A stretch of 64,000 nucleotides of DNA from an uncultured Propionimicrobium sp. Its GTDB lineage: Bacteria > Actinomycetota > Actinomycetes > Propionibacteriales > Propionibacteriaceae. Position 1 is the stretch's first letter. Every line of letters starts with the position of its first letter. Below are positions 26,912-35,413 of this stretch, piece after piece. A program made the position numbers and the translations under genes. The notes beneath the pieces are model-generated. The model was not told the origin of the DNA and made no database searches. It saw only the letters and a list, made by a program, of their open reading frames with translations. Location of the stretch: positions 106,190 to 170,189 of the forward strand of contig CAMIGX010000004.1 in assembly GCA_946221385.1 (NCBI GenBank). The letters run 5' to 3'.

Positions 26912-27298
26912 ATGAATGATCTGCCCAAGGACACCCGCTATGCAGCCAACGATCAATGGGTGCGTGCTGACCGGGGCAATATCGTCCAGGTTGGTTTGAC
27001 CCAGCGGGCTGAGGCACTTGCTGACGTCGTCCACGTCACGCTGCCGACGGTCGGCGCCACCGTGGTCGCTGGTGACCTACTTGGCTCGATTGAGAACACC
27101 GAAGGGGAAGTCCAGATCGCTTCGCCAGTGTCTGGAATCGTCATCGACGTCAATCAGTCCATCGCCGAGACCCCAGACGCGTTGACCCGCGACAGCGCAC
27201 ATGACACTTGGCTGTTTGAGATCGAATTGACCGATGAAGCCGAGCTGACCGATTTGATGGACCAAGAACGCTACGGCGAGTACGTCCAGGAAAACTGA
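26912..27298 (+). CDS. gcvH: GcvH-like protein lacking the lipoyl lysine
   Basis: A 128-residue homologue of glycine cleavage H protein, which normally carries a lipoyl arm on a conserved Lys within ESTK...PVSG. The fold signature is clear (VGLTQRAEALADVVHV, then GSIENTEGEVQIASPVSG and a C-terminal WLFEIEL). At the modified position (about residue 64) there is Glu, with no Lys within the loop. ATG 26912 has GAGGAG upstream. It precedes garA as in Rv1826-Rv1827. Lipoylation and classical glycine cleavage seem impossible with this copy; another role is likely. Confidence 0.82.
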   Translation: MNDLPKDTRYAANDQWVRADRGNIVQVGLTQRAEALADVVHVTLPTVGATVVAGDLLGSIENTEGEVQIASPVSGIVIDVNQSIAETPDALTRDSAHDTWLFEIELTDEAELTDLMDQERYGEYVQEN

Positions 27299-27359
27299 AC
27301 TAGCCGCGTAAGCTGACACACAAACGCGATAGTTCCCGGGCCAAGGGGGAGGCCAGCTG

Positions 27360-27845
27360 ATGATCGATTGCCCGAAATGCGGCCGGCAGAATGCTGCTAC
27401 CAGCAATTTCTGCTCCCACTGCGGCATGCAGCTGCACGCAGGGGAGACCACCCGGGTCATCTTGGCTAATGAAGAAGACACCCGTACGGTCGAACTGTCG
27501 GCCGATGACGCAGCTGCCATTCGTGCCCTACCAGCCGGCAATGCGCTGCTCGTGGTCACTCGCGGACCAGACGTCGGCGCACGTTTCCTATTGGATGCTG
27601 ACGAAGTCACCGCCGGGCGTAGCCCGAACTCAGACATCTTCCTGGACGACATCACCGTCTCGCGGCATCATGCCAAGTTCGTCCGCCGCGATGGCCAATT
27701 TCAGGTCATCGATCAGCGTAGCCACAACGGCACCTATGTCAACCGCACCTTGGTAGACCAGTCGGCTGCGCTGCGTCCCGGAGATGAGGTCCAGATCGGC
27801 AAGTATCGAATGACCTTCTTCGTTAGTGAGCACGGAACGCGCTGA
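27360..27845 (+). CDS. garA: FHA-domain regulator GarA/OdhI with N-terminal zinc ribbon
   Basis: A 161-residue protein. Residues 4-21 are a zinc ribbon (CPKC, then CSHC). Next is the ETT phospho-switch motif (29-31), and the FHA domain (about 70-150) with GRSPNSDIF, SRHHAKF and SHNGTYVN. In actinobacteria the unphosphorylated form binds and inhibits 2-oxoglutarate dehydrogenase and glutamate dehydrogenase. PknB/PknG phosphorylation of the ETT Thr makes the FHA domain bind its own tail. The zinc ribbon is an added feature compared with the mycobacterial protein. GGAGG lies 7 bases upstream. Confidence 0.9.
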   Translation: MIDCPKCGRQNAATSNFCSHCGMQLHAGETTRVILANEEDTRTVELSADDAAAIRALPAGNALLVVTRGPDVGARFLLDADEVTAGRSPNSDIFLDDITVSRHHAKFVRRDGQFQVIDQRSHNGTYVNRTLVDQSAALRPGDEVQIGKYRMTFFVSEHGTR

Positions 27846-28537
27846 TGCCCCCAGCGGCCAAGCGCAGTATCGGCCAGGTCCTAGCAGTCCTGAAGCCGGA
27901 ATTCCCAGACATTTCGATTTCCAAAATTCGATTTTTGGAAGGCGAAGGCCTGCTCGCTCCCGAACGCGCGCCGTCTGGCTATCGGCTCTACGTCGACTCC
28001 GATATCGAACGGCTCGCTTACATCCTGCGCATGCAGCGTGATCACTATTTGCCGTTAAAGGTCATCCGCGAACATCTCGACGTCATGGATCGGGGTGGCA
28101 CCCCACCGCAGGTCGAAACAGTTTCCCCGTTAGCTAGTGAGGAAGCTAGCGCTCCAGTCGCGAGCACTGCAGGTCCCGAACAGCAAGCGCCGATGAAGTT
28201 GACGCGCCGTCAGCTGTTGCAAGTGTCTGGGCTTTCCGAAGCGACTTTGATCGAACTAGAACGTCAGCAGATGATCGCGCCGCGTCGCGGCTCGATGTAC
28301 TACGGACGCGAAGCGCTGATGTTGTGCGTCACAGCGCGTCGGCTCACTGAGTTCGGGATGGACACCCGACACTTGCGTGCCATCAAGCAGGCAGCCGAAC
28401 GTGAAGCCGGGCTCATTGAGCAAGCTGCTCGGCCAGCTATCTTGCGTTCAGCTAATCCATCTCAAACGCTAAATGAAGTCAGCAAAATGGTCGTCAACGC
28501 GCACGCGGCGATCATGTTCACCTTGCTGCAACGCTGA
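27845..28537 (+). CDS. ftsR: MerR-family regulator FtsR
   Basis: A 230-residue DNA-binding protein. The N-terminal winged helix (SISKIRFLEGEGLLAPERAPSGYRLY) is followed by a linker and a second helix-turn-helix-like part (TRRQLLQVSGLSEATLIELE). It matches Rv1828/FtsR, which in Corynebacterium activates ftsZ. The start overlaps the garA stop (TGATG). Confidence 0.87.
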   Translation: MPPAAKRSIGQVLAVLKPEFPDISISKIRFLEGEGLLAPERAPSGYRLYVDSDIERLAYILRMQRDHYLPLKVIREHLDVMDRGGTPPQVETVSPLASEEASAPVASTAGPEQQAPMKLTRRQLLQVSGLSEATLIELERQQMIAPRRGSMYYGREALMLCVTARRLTEFGMDTRHLRAIKQAAEREAGLIEQAARPAILRSANPSQTLNEVSKMVVNAHAAIMFTLLQR

Positions 28538-28591
28538 GCAGCTGGCCAGTCGATGATCGGCTGGCCCCAGCTGATCGGTAGCATCGATGCC

Positions 28592-29053
28592 ATGACTGAA
28601 TTGGAAGTCGTCGGCATCCAGCTAGAAGCTAGCTCTGGCGCTCCGATCGTCATCTTGCAAGAAACGGGTGGCAGCCGCTGTCTGCCGATCTGGGTCGGCC
28701 CAGCCGAAGCTATGGCCATCGCGGTGGGCATGGACGACGTGCCACCTGCTCGCCCGCAAACTCACGACCTATTGGCAGCTGTTTTACAGGAGCTGACGGT
28801 CAGCGAAATCAGTGCCGAGATAATCTCTGTCGAGGATGGGATCTTTCGAGCTCGGCTGATCGTCGGCGATGAAGAATTTGACGCTCGCGCCTCTGACGTC
28901 GTTGCGCTGGCTGTTCGGATGGATCTGCCCCTACATTGCCCAGCTGAGGTGATAGCTGAAGCTGGGGTCGAGGTCACCCCACCAGTCGAGGACGAAGTAT
29001 CAGAGTTCAAGAAGTTCTTAGACAGCATCAGTGCCGAAGATTTCGAGGACTAA
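28592..29053 (+). CDS. Bifunctional nuclease family protein (DUF151)
   Basis: A 153-residue protein of the DUF151/BFN family, equivalent to Rv1829. It begins MTELEVVGIQLE and has the LPIWVGPAEAMAI and RPQTHDLLAAVLQEL motifs typical of the domain, with an acidic C-terminal tail. ATG 28592 is preferred over ATG 28553 because the family starts at this point. Nuclease activity has been reported for plant relatives; bacterial function is not established. Confidence 0.85.
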   Translation: MTELEVVGIQLEASSGAPIVILQETGGSRCLPIWVGPAEAMAIAVGMDDVPPARPQTHDLLAAVLQELTVSEISAEIISVEDGIFRARLIVGDEEFDARASDVVALAVRMDLPLHCPAEVIAEAGVEVTPPVEDEVSEFKKFLDSISAEDFED

Positions 29054-29102
29054 AATCCCTAGTCAGAGCGGCAATTCGGGGGTGCCAAAGCTCATCAAGG
29101 CG

Positions 29103-29125
29103 ACGATTCGAGCAGCGAATCGTTT
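29103..29125 (+). terminator. Weak hairpin terminator
   Basis: ACGATTCG (29103-29110) pairs with CGAATCGT (29116-29123) over a 5-base loop, followed by TT. It lies after DUF151. Confidence 0.35.
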
Positions 29126-29292
29126 CCGACACGCCCACCGTCAGTCAGCGCACTTCATTGCTGCGGCTGCTGGGCTGGCTTAGCGTTGGCATTGCGGCAT
29201 AACGCAGTCGTCCTGGAATTTCCCCTGACGAACTGAACCCGCAGCCACCAGCTAGCTCGCCCTTTTGGGCAAGCACCCGAAAGGCACGCGAC

Positions 29293-29859
29293 GTGAATAG
29301 CCCAGCGATGAGCCCGCAAGACCAGCCGGCGACCCAAGACGCCCTTTTTGATGGCGACTTCGGCCCGGTGCCTGAAGATATCGGCTTTCGTGGTCCGGTG
29401 GCTAGCAACGTCGCGGGCATCAGCTACCGTCAGCTCGACTATTGGGCACGCACTGGATTGGTCGTCCCGGAACTTCGTACCGCCTCGGGTTCGGGTAGCC
29501 AGCGGTTGTACTCATTTCGCGACATCTTGTTGTTGAAGGTCGTCAAGCGGCTCTTGGACGCTGGCGTCTCGCTGCAGCAAATCCGCACCGCGATCGATCA
29601 TCTGCGCGAACGTGGCGTTCAGGACCTGACCGAGGTGACTTTGATGAGCGACGGCGCGTCGGTCTACGAGTGCACCAATGACATGGAGATCATCGACCTG
29701 CTACGCGGCGGCCAAGGCATGTTCGCTATTGCCCTGGGTGGGGTTTGGCGCGACATCGAGGGATCTTTGGCGCAACTGCCGACTGAACACGTCGATGACA
29801 ATGAGGTCGGCGGAGAAGATGAGTTCTCTAAGCATCGTCGCGCTAAGCTTGCCAACTGA
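29293..29859 (+). CDS. MerR-family transcriptional regulator (Rv1830-type)
   Basis: A 188-residue regulator. After an acidic 38-residue lead, the MerR helix-turn-helix is ISYRQLDYWARTGLVVPELR with RLYSFRDILLLKVVKRLLDAG following. The C-terminal region (SDGASVYECTNDMEIIDLLRGGQG) is that of the actinobacterial Rv1830/HspR-unrelated group. GTG 29293 has GAAAGG upstream. It completes the conserved gcvH-garA-ftsR-DUF151-merR block. Target genes unknown here. Confidence 0.85.
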   Translation: MNSPAMSPQDQPATQDALFDGDFGPVPEDIGFRGPVASNVAGISYRQLDYWARTGLVVPELRTASGSGSQRLYSFRDILLLKVVKRLLDAGVSLQQIRTAIDHLRERGVQDLTEVTLMSDGASVYECTNDMEIIDLLRGGQGMFAIALGGVWRDIEGSLAQLPTEHVDDNEVGGEDEFSKHRRAKLAN

Positions 29860-29938
29860 TCGGGGCGCGAGCACCGCTAGCTAGCGGACCGCTCAGCTAG
29901 ATCTGGACGGATCGGACAGGCACGGGCAGGAGGACGCA

Positions 29939-31072
29939 ATGCCGGCCACTGTGGCGCGCGAACCACGTCCGTCGGCTATTCAACGATTCAATGATTGGCT
30001 GAATCACTGGGGTCCAAGCTCGCACATCATGCGCGCCATGGATCGCTATTTCAACCGTCTCGGCCCACAGTTCGCAGGCGGCCTGACATTCTTCACGGTG
30101 CTGTCGATGGTGCCGATGTTGATGTTCATGTTTTCGGGCCTGGGTTGGGCATTGACTGTCTTTCGGCCAGATCTGCTGGCCACCGTCATGAACTTCATCG
30201 ACCAGAACATCAACGTCGGAGATATCCAAGAAGAGATCGTCGCGTTGATCCGGCAATATCTATTCGGTTGGCGAGGGGTGGGTCTATTCGCCCTGATCAC
30301 GGCGATCTTCACTGGCGCCATGTGGATGCAGTCGCTCAAGCAGGGCGTGCGAGCGATGAGCCGACCCGATTTCGACATTCGACGACGCTACGCATTCCCG
30401 CCCATGGAGATGATCCTCAACACTTTGCTGTTTGTCGTCGTCATGATCTTGCTGCTGGTATCGCTAGCGGTAAATCAGGTCGGCACCTGGCTGGCGACCC
30501 GGATCGTCAGGTGGCTGACAGAACGTGGCCTGGATTTCGGCGAAAATCTACTGCGCTTTTTGACGCTGACTGTCTCATTATTAGTCGCGTTCTTGCTGTT
30601 CTACTTGATTTATTCGGTGCTGCCAGAAGAACGCACCCCGAGAGTGGCGCGCTTTCGCGGTTCAGTGATGGCGGCGGTGGCGTTCAGTGTCCTCCAAGGA
30701 GCAGCTGGACTGCTCGGTCGGATCTTTGCGTCGAATCGAGCCACGCAGATTTTCGGCCCGATCATCGTCGTGATGTTGTTTTTGAACTTCTTCGCTCAGC
30801 TGATCATCATCATTGCCTCATGGGTGGGCACTTGGAATCAACCCGCTGTGGCACGCAGATATCACCCGGCTGACGAAGTCCTACGAGACCGTAGCGACAC
30901 CATTGCCGTGGTTCATCACTGGGAATACGCCGAACGCGATTTGGCCCAGCGACGCCAGCAGGCCGCAGCGCGGCTCAATGCTCAGAAGCGGTTCGGACGA
31001 TGGACGCAGAGCAGACGTCGCACTGACGAGGGACAGCACGCAGCTAAAGACCTTGAAGAGGACGCTGACTAG
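29939..31072 (+). CDS. YihY/virulence factor BrkB family membrane protein
   Basis: A 377-residue inner-membrane protein with about six helices. It shows the family's opening GGLTFFTVLSMVPMLMFMFS, a loop with WMQSLKQGVRAMSR, the LPEERTPRVARFRGSVMAA motif and IFGPIIVVMLFLNFFAQ. The basic 70-residue tail is cytoplasmic. Older names (RNase BN) are wrong for this family; transport function is unproven. AGGAGG precedes ATG 29939. Confidence 0.85.
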   Translation: MPATVAREPRPSAIQRFNDWLNHWGPSSHIMRAMDRYFNRLGPQFAGGLTFFTVLSMVPMLMFMFSGLGWALTVFRPDLLATVMNFIDQNINVGDIQEEIVALIRQYLFGWRGVGLFALITAIFTGAMWMQSLKQGVRAMSRPDFDIRRRYAFPPMEMILNTLLFVVVMILLLVSLAVNQVGTWLATRIVRWLTERGLDFGENLLRFLTLTVSLLVAFLLFYLIYSVLPEERTPRVARFRGSVMAAVAFSVLQGAAGLLGRIFASNRATQIFGPIIVVMLFLNFFAQLIIIIASWVGTWNQPAVARRYHPADEVLRDRSDTIAVVHHWEYAERDLAQRRQQAAARLNAQKRFGRWTQSRRRTDEGQHAAKDLEEDAD

Positions 31073-31151
31073 TCTCTTTGCTCCCTGAAATCGACTGATC
31101 CCGCGACTTTTTCAATCGCGTGCCGCACATTAATCGGCGAAAAGCAAAGAA

Positions 31152-31173
31152 CGTCCAGGACTATTCCTGGACG
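31152..31173 (-). terminator. Terminator of the PPi-phosphofructokinase gene
   Basis: A 9-bp stem (31152-31160 with 31165-31173) and a 4-base loop, followed on the minus strand by a T-rich run. Confidence 0.6.
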
Positions 31174-31222
31174 CTCTAATGCTCGCTTGATTACTGACAG
31201 TTCAGTGGTCAGCCAATATCGC

Positions 31223-32443
31223 TCAGTGCTGATCGACCGGTTGCGGGGCCGGCTGTCCCATGTCGACGATCATGTCGATGAACCACTGCTGGGTGATATC
31301 GAAGGGCTTATGACCGGCGATCCGCGGGAAGTCGATGACGCTTAGTTGGTCGCCATTATCCTCGTCCAAGCCGACCACACCAGCGGTGCCAGCGATGGCC
31401 GCGTCGACAGCCATCAGGCAAGTCTTTTGAATCAGCTCGAGATCCTCGGCGTTGGACGCAGCTGCTCGCGAGAAATAACCAGACTTCTGCACCATGGTCT
31501 TGGCAGCTTCGATGCGCTTGGCAAACTGGTCACCGAACCATTTGCCGGGGTTGATCTTATCAATTTGCACATGCCCAAAGGCGTCGCGCGGGATGTCGGC
31601 GCCCTCGGCTTCGAGATTGGCGACGATCTCCGGCACGCCCGCACCTTCAGAGATGAAGATGTTGACATTGCCGACCTCATCCATGACCTGCTTGAGCCGC
31701 TGGACTTCTTCGTCAATATCGATGTGCATCTCGGGTAGGTAGAGCGCGTGCACGTCCCAGGCTGCGCGCGACAGGCCGATCTCAGGCAGCCACTGCTGCT
31801 CGTCCAACCAAGCGCGATAACGACGGGTCGCTTCAGCAGCCAGATAGCCACAACCGCGGCCCATGATCTCGTGAATGATCAATTCACGCGGTGCAGCATT
31901 GTGCTCGGCGATGATGTTCTGCGCGTAACGATTGGCTTGGTCGGCGGCCGTCCAAGCGCCCAGCGACTGCTTGATCGGGTAGATGTCATTGTCGATGGTC
32001 TTCGGCAGACCTACGACAGTGAGGTTGAAGTCGTTCTCGGCGAGATAAGCAGCCAGATCGGCGGCGGTGGTGTTGGTGTCATCGCCACCGATGGTGTGTA
32101 GCACGTCTACGCCATCGGTGACGAGCTGGTCAGCCGCGATCTTCAGCGGATCATCGCCTTCCTTGACCAGGCCGCGCTTGACCAGATCAGCGGCATTGGT
32201 CAGTTTGACCCGAGAATTGCCGATTGGCGAGCCACCGAAATTGAATAGCACCTCAGCGCGGTCCCGGATCTCCTGAGTGATCGGGATGGAATCGCCCTTC
32301 AGCAGACCTTCGTAGCCGTAGCGATAGGCGATCAGTTCAACTTCCGGAGCGATCTGCGTGTAGCGCTGAATCAGCCCCGCCAAGGCCGACGACAGGCAAG
32401 GCGCGAAACCGCCGGCGGTGAGGAAAGCGACCTTCTTGACCAT
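31223..32443 (-). CDS. pfp: Pyrophosphate-dependent 6-phosphofructokinase
   Basis: A 406-residue glycolytic enzyme that phosphorylates fructose 6-phosphate reversibly with PPi instead of ATP. The diagnostic GGDDTN (119-124) has Asp where ATP enzymes have Gly, and the PKTIDND motif (147-153) carries the catalytic Asp. Length and sequence style fit the Propionibacterium enzyme. The gene is monocistronic with its own terminator. Together with polyphosphate kinase it suggests PPi-based energy economy. Confidence 0.93.
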   Translation of the reverse strand: MVKKVAFLTAGGFAPCLSSALAGLIQRYTQIAPEVELIAYRYGYEGLLKGDSIPITQEIRDRAEVLFNFGGSPIGNSRVKLTNAADLVKRGLVKEGDDPLKIAADQLVTDGVDVLHTIGGDDTNTTAADLAAYLAENDFNLTVVGLPKTIDNDIYPIKQSLGAWTAADQANRYAQNIIAEHNAAPRELIIHEIMGRGCGYLAAEATRRYRAWLDEQQWLPEIGLSRAAWDVHALYLPEMHIDIDEEVQRLKQVMDEVGNVNIFISEGAGVPEIVANLEAEGADIPRDAFGHVQIDKINPGKWFGDQFAKRIEAAKTMVQKSGYFSRAAASNAEDLELIQKTCLMAVDAAIAGTAGVVGLDEDNGDQLSVIDFPRIAGHKPFDITQQWFIDMIVDMGQPAPQPVDQH

Positions 32444-32564
32444 GATGTCCTTTCAATTCGTACCCTGCCTAGCCTACGGGGTCTGCGCGATGCTGTGGAT
32501 ATTGCCGCTCAGTGAGCCAACCAGATGCCATGATTCTGAAGATCAATTCATCCCAGGAGAAGCC

Positions 32565-33017
32565 ATGGCGGACCAAGCGATCCCGCTTCCAGCGCAACAA
32601 AATGCGAAGCCAGCTCAAAAAGTCCGGGATCAGCGCGGCGCATCAGTCTCGGCGTTTTCCGTCGCTTTAATCCCGGTGTTCATCTTGACCACAGGGCTGG
32701 CTGTCGACGGCAGCGCCCAGCTGCGCGCGGTGCGGCAGGCTGAATCCGTCGCCGCTTTGGCGGTGCGAGCCGCGACCGACAGCGCGGCTGGCCATCGCGC
32801 TGCAGGACTAACTGACGCGCAGACCATTCAGCACGCCTTGGCCGCTGCGCGCAATGTGTTGGCCGGTCATCCTGATCTGCAATCGACGGTGGAATTGGTT
32901 GACGGCCAGGTGCGCGTCGAAATCAAGACCTCCGCGCCGACACTGTTCTTGTCGCTAGCCGGGATCGACGCGCTGCCTGCCCAGGGGGCTGCTTCAGCGT
33001 GGCTATGGAACGATTGA
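32565..33017 (+). CDS. TadG-like membrane-anchored protein
   Basis: A 150-residue protein with RGASVSAFSVALIPVFILTTGLAVDG at about 28-53: the RG-x-SV motif followed by a single hydrophobic helix, as in actinobacterial TadE/TadG-like Flp-pilus proteins. A small extracytoplasmic domain follows. ATG 32565 has AGGAG 7 bases upstream; the longer open frame upstream lacks a site. No other tad genes are near, so it may act outside pili. Confidence 0.6.
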   Translation: MADQAIPLPAQQNAKPAQKVRDQRGASVSAFSVALIPVFILTTGLAVDGSAQLRAVRQAESVAALAVRAATDSAAGHRAAGLTDAQTIQHALAAARNVLAGHPDLQSTVELVDGQVRVEIKTSAPTLFLSLAGIDALPAQGAASAWLWND

Positions 33018-33067
33018 TCAGCCGACCTGAGCCAAGCTCAGCATCTCCTAGCTGACTACTGACGCAG

Positions 33068-33700
33068 TCACTGCCAATCGTCCAAGATCAGACTCGGATC
33101 GCCACCGCCGAGCCGCACGACTTCGACCGGGTCGACGGTGAAATCAATGACGGTGGTCGCTGTCTGACCGGCGTCGCCAGAATCCAGCACGATATCTAGC
33201 TGGTGATCAAGGCTCTCTTTGACCTGCCAGCCGTCAGTCATTGGTTCTGCTTGGTCGGGCAAGATCAGCGTCGACGAGACCAGCGGTTCGCCCAGCGCAT
33301 CCAGCAGGGCCAAGGTCGTGACATGGGGCGGCACCCGCACACCGATCGTCTTTTTCTTCGCATGCTGCATTTGACGAGGTATTTCGCGGGTCGCATGCAA
33401 GATGAAGGTGAACGGGCCAGGGGTGACCGCTTTGACCGCACGAAAGACCCGATTATCCATGTCTACGTATTGGCCAAGCTGTGCGAAGTTGCTGACCAGC
33501 AAGGTGAAATTGTGCTTCGCGTCGAGCTTGCGGATCTCGCGGATCCGTTCGAGTCCAGCATGATTGCCCAGTCGCGTGCCGAGCGCGAAACCAGAATCTG
33601 TCGGAAACGCAATGACGGCGTCATCTCGCAGGGCCTCGACGGTCTTGTTCAGCGAACGCGGCTGCGGATCTTCAGGGTGCACGTCAAAATAGCTAGCCAT
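33068..33700 (-). CDS. Sua5/YciO/YrdC-family protein (threonylcarbamoyl-AMP synthase-like)
   Basis: A 210-residue YrdC-domain protein with the AIAFPTDSGFALG nucleotide-site motif, a RKLDAKHNFTLLV stretch, and TPGPFTFILHATREIPRQ. The KR..K..GVRVP pattern is kept as KKKTIGVRVPPH. The sequence is nearer YciO than Sua5, so threonylcarbamoyl-AMP activity for tRNA t6A may or may not hold. Confidence 0.82.
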   Translation of the reverse strand: MASYFDVHPEDPQPRSLNKTVEALRDDAVIAFPTDSGFALGTRLGNHAGLERIREIRKLDAKHNFTLLVSNFAQLGQYVDMDNRVFRAVKAVTPGPFTFILHATREIPRQMQHAKKKTIGVRVPPHVTTLALLDALGEPLVSSTLILPDQAEPMTDGWQVKESLDHQLDIVLDSGDAGQTATTVIDFTVDPVEVVRLGGGDPSLILDDWQ

Positions 33701-33762
33701 TGCAAGATTCTATGGGGCAGCGGGCACAACTGTGTCCCGAGCGATAAAGACTCCCCAACAGA

Positions 33763-34599
33763 TCAACTGATCTTGGTCAATGCGTCTGGCACGCCGAGCG
33801 TGCTGGCCGCACCGATCAGCACGCCGGGGCTGTCGTCAGCGATCCCGTCGACGACGTCAGCGACGATGACCGTAACATTGTCCATGCTGCGTCGTACCGC
33901 CGCTTTACTGAGTAGTTCGGCCGCCGCCTTGGGCTGGGTGCAATCGACCAGGATGCGACGGAAAAACTCCTGCGGTAAGTAGCTAGACAGTCCGTCACTG
34001 ACGATCGCGAAGCGATCTCCGGGCTGCACCTCGAGCGCGTGAATGACCAGCGCGTCAATATCAGTGGGGGAGCCGGTCAGGCAGTGCAGCAGCATATTGC
34101 GCATCGGGTGGCTTTCGGCTTCGTCGACGCTGATCAATCCCTCGTCGAGTAACATCTGCACCCAACTGTGATCGCGGGTCACTTGGGTCAGCTCGCGATC
34201 CCGTAACAGGTAAATCCGAGAGTCACCGATGTGGAAGATCAGCACTCCACCGGGCAGTGGGCAAAGGCCAGACAAAGTGGTGGCCATGCCAGCTAGCGAC
34301 GGTTCGGTCTGGACGATGGCACGCAGCTGACGGTTGGCCTGGCCGACAGCAACGGTCAAAGTCCGCGCGAGCTCGGCGGGTCCAAGTTCCTGGCCGCGCT
34401 GTTTGGTCATAGCTGCAGCGATCTCTTGCACGATCGTCGCAGAGGCGACGTCACCGGCAGCTGAGCCGCCGACACCGTCAGCGACCATGACTAAAGATGC
34501 GTCGAAGTAGCCCGAATCCTGGTTGTTGGATCGGACTTTTCCGATGTCGCTGACGCCCCAAGCGTGCAGCTTCGTCGACGCTTGATTGACGGGCGGCAT
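33763..34599 (-). CDS. PP2C-family Ser/Thr protein phosphatase
   Basis: A 278-residue metal-dependent phosphatase. Motifs: VRSNNQDS, MVADGVGGSAAGD (metal Asp), GDSRIYLLRD and the late metal-binding Asp in RSMDNVTVIVADVVDG. No membrane anchor, unlike PstP. It probably opposes Ser/Thr kinases such as those acting on GarA; partners are not in the window. ATG 34599 has AGGG 8 bases upstream; GTG 34608 is the alternative. Confidence 0.85.
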   Translation of the reverse strand: MPPVNQASTKLHAWGVSDIGKVRSNNQDSGYFDASLVMVADGVGGSAAGDVASATIVQEIAAAMTKQRGQELGPAELARTLTVAVGQANRQLRAIVQTEPSLAGMATTLSGLCPLPGGVLIFHIGDSRIYLLRDRELTQVTRDHSWVQMLLDEGLISVDEAESHPMRNMLLHCLTGSPTDIDALVIHALEVQPGDRFAIVSDGLSSYLPQEFFRRILVDCTQPKAAAELLSKAAVRRSMDNVTVIVADVVDGIADDSPGVLIGAASTLGVPDALTKIS

Positions 34600-34772
34600 G
34601 TGCTGCACCCTATCGGTCCCGCAGGCTCAAACGCACCTAGCTAGAGGTCAAGTTGAGGGTGCACCTTGCGCCAGCAGTCGGGCACGCACAGCCGAGACTA
34701 TTCGGCTGGGGATATCATCGACCCGGCCGCTTCAGCTATGAGCTGGCCAGGATTCGTCACATAGGGAAGCAC

Positions 34773-35381
34773 ATGGACGCCCAACGCATCCGTCGATCGG
34801 TGCTGATCGTCGCATTGTTGAATTTGGCTTACTTTTTCATTGAATTCATCGCGGCGATCGTGATCGGATCGGCGTCGCTTTTCGCTGATAGCGCTGACTT
34901 CCTGGAAGACACCGCGATCAACCTGCTGGTCTTCTTCGCTGTCGCATGGCCGGCTTCGCGGCGACGCACAGCCGGCGGCGTCTTGGCCGCGCTGATCTTG
35001 ATTCCAGCCGTCGCTGCGATCGTCACGGTACTCGCCAAGGTGCTCAACCCGGTGCCGCCATCTGGCGAGGGCATGAGTCTGATCGCCTTTGGTGCGTTGC
35101 TGGTCAATGTGGTGTGCGCGATCATCTTGGCGCAGCTGCGCAACGAAGAATCATCGCTCACCAAGGGCGCTTGGTTAGCGGCCCGCAATGACGCGATCGC
35201 CAATGTGCTGATCATCCTCGCTGGCCTGGCGACGCTGGTCTGGCCGTCCGCGTGGTTCGACATCGTCGTCGGGACGCTCATCGCTGTCATCAACCTGAGC
35301 GCCGCCAAAGAGGTCTGGGAAGCTTCTCGTGAAGATCACGATTCCATCGAAGAAGCCTTTGCTGACCTGGACGACGACTGA
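34773..35381 (+). CDS. Cation diffusion facilitator-like transporter
   Basis: A 202-residue membrane protein with about six short helices. The metal motif of helix 2 is ADSADFLED and that of helix 5 ARNDAIAN, recognisable CDF patterns. It lacks the cytoplasmic C-terminal domain of full CDF proteins. Zn, Co or Mn export cannot be chosen. ATG 34773 follows AGGGAAG; the longer upstream frame has no clear site. Confidence 0.75.
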   Translation: MDAQRIRRSVLIVALLNLAYFFIEFIAAIVIGSASLFADSADFLEDTAINLLVFFAVAWPASRRRTAGGVLAALILIPAVAAIVTVLAKVLNPVPPSGEGMSLIAFGALLVNVVCAIILAQLRNEESSLTKGAWLAARNDAIANVLIILAGLATLVWPSAWFDIVVGTLIAVINLSAAKEVWEASREDHDSIEEAFADLDDD

Positions 35382-35413
35382 GCGTGTCGTCTGCTAGCTG
35401 TCGTTGAACCAGA

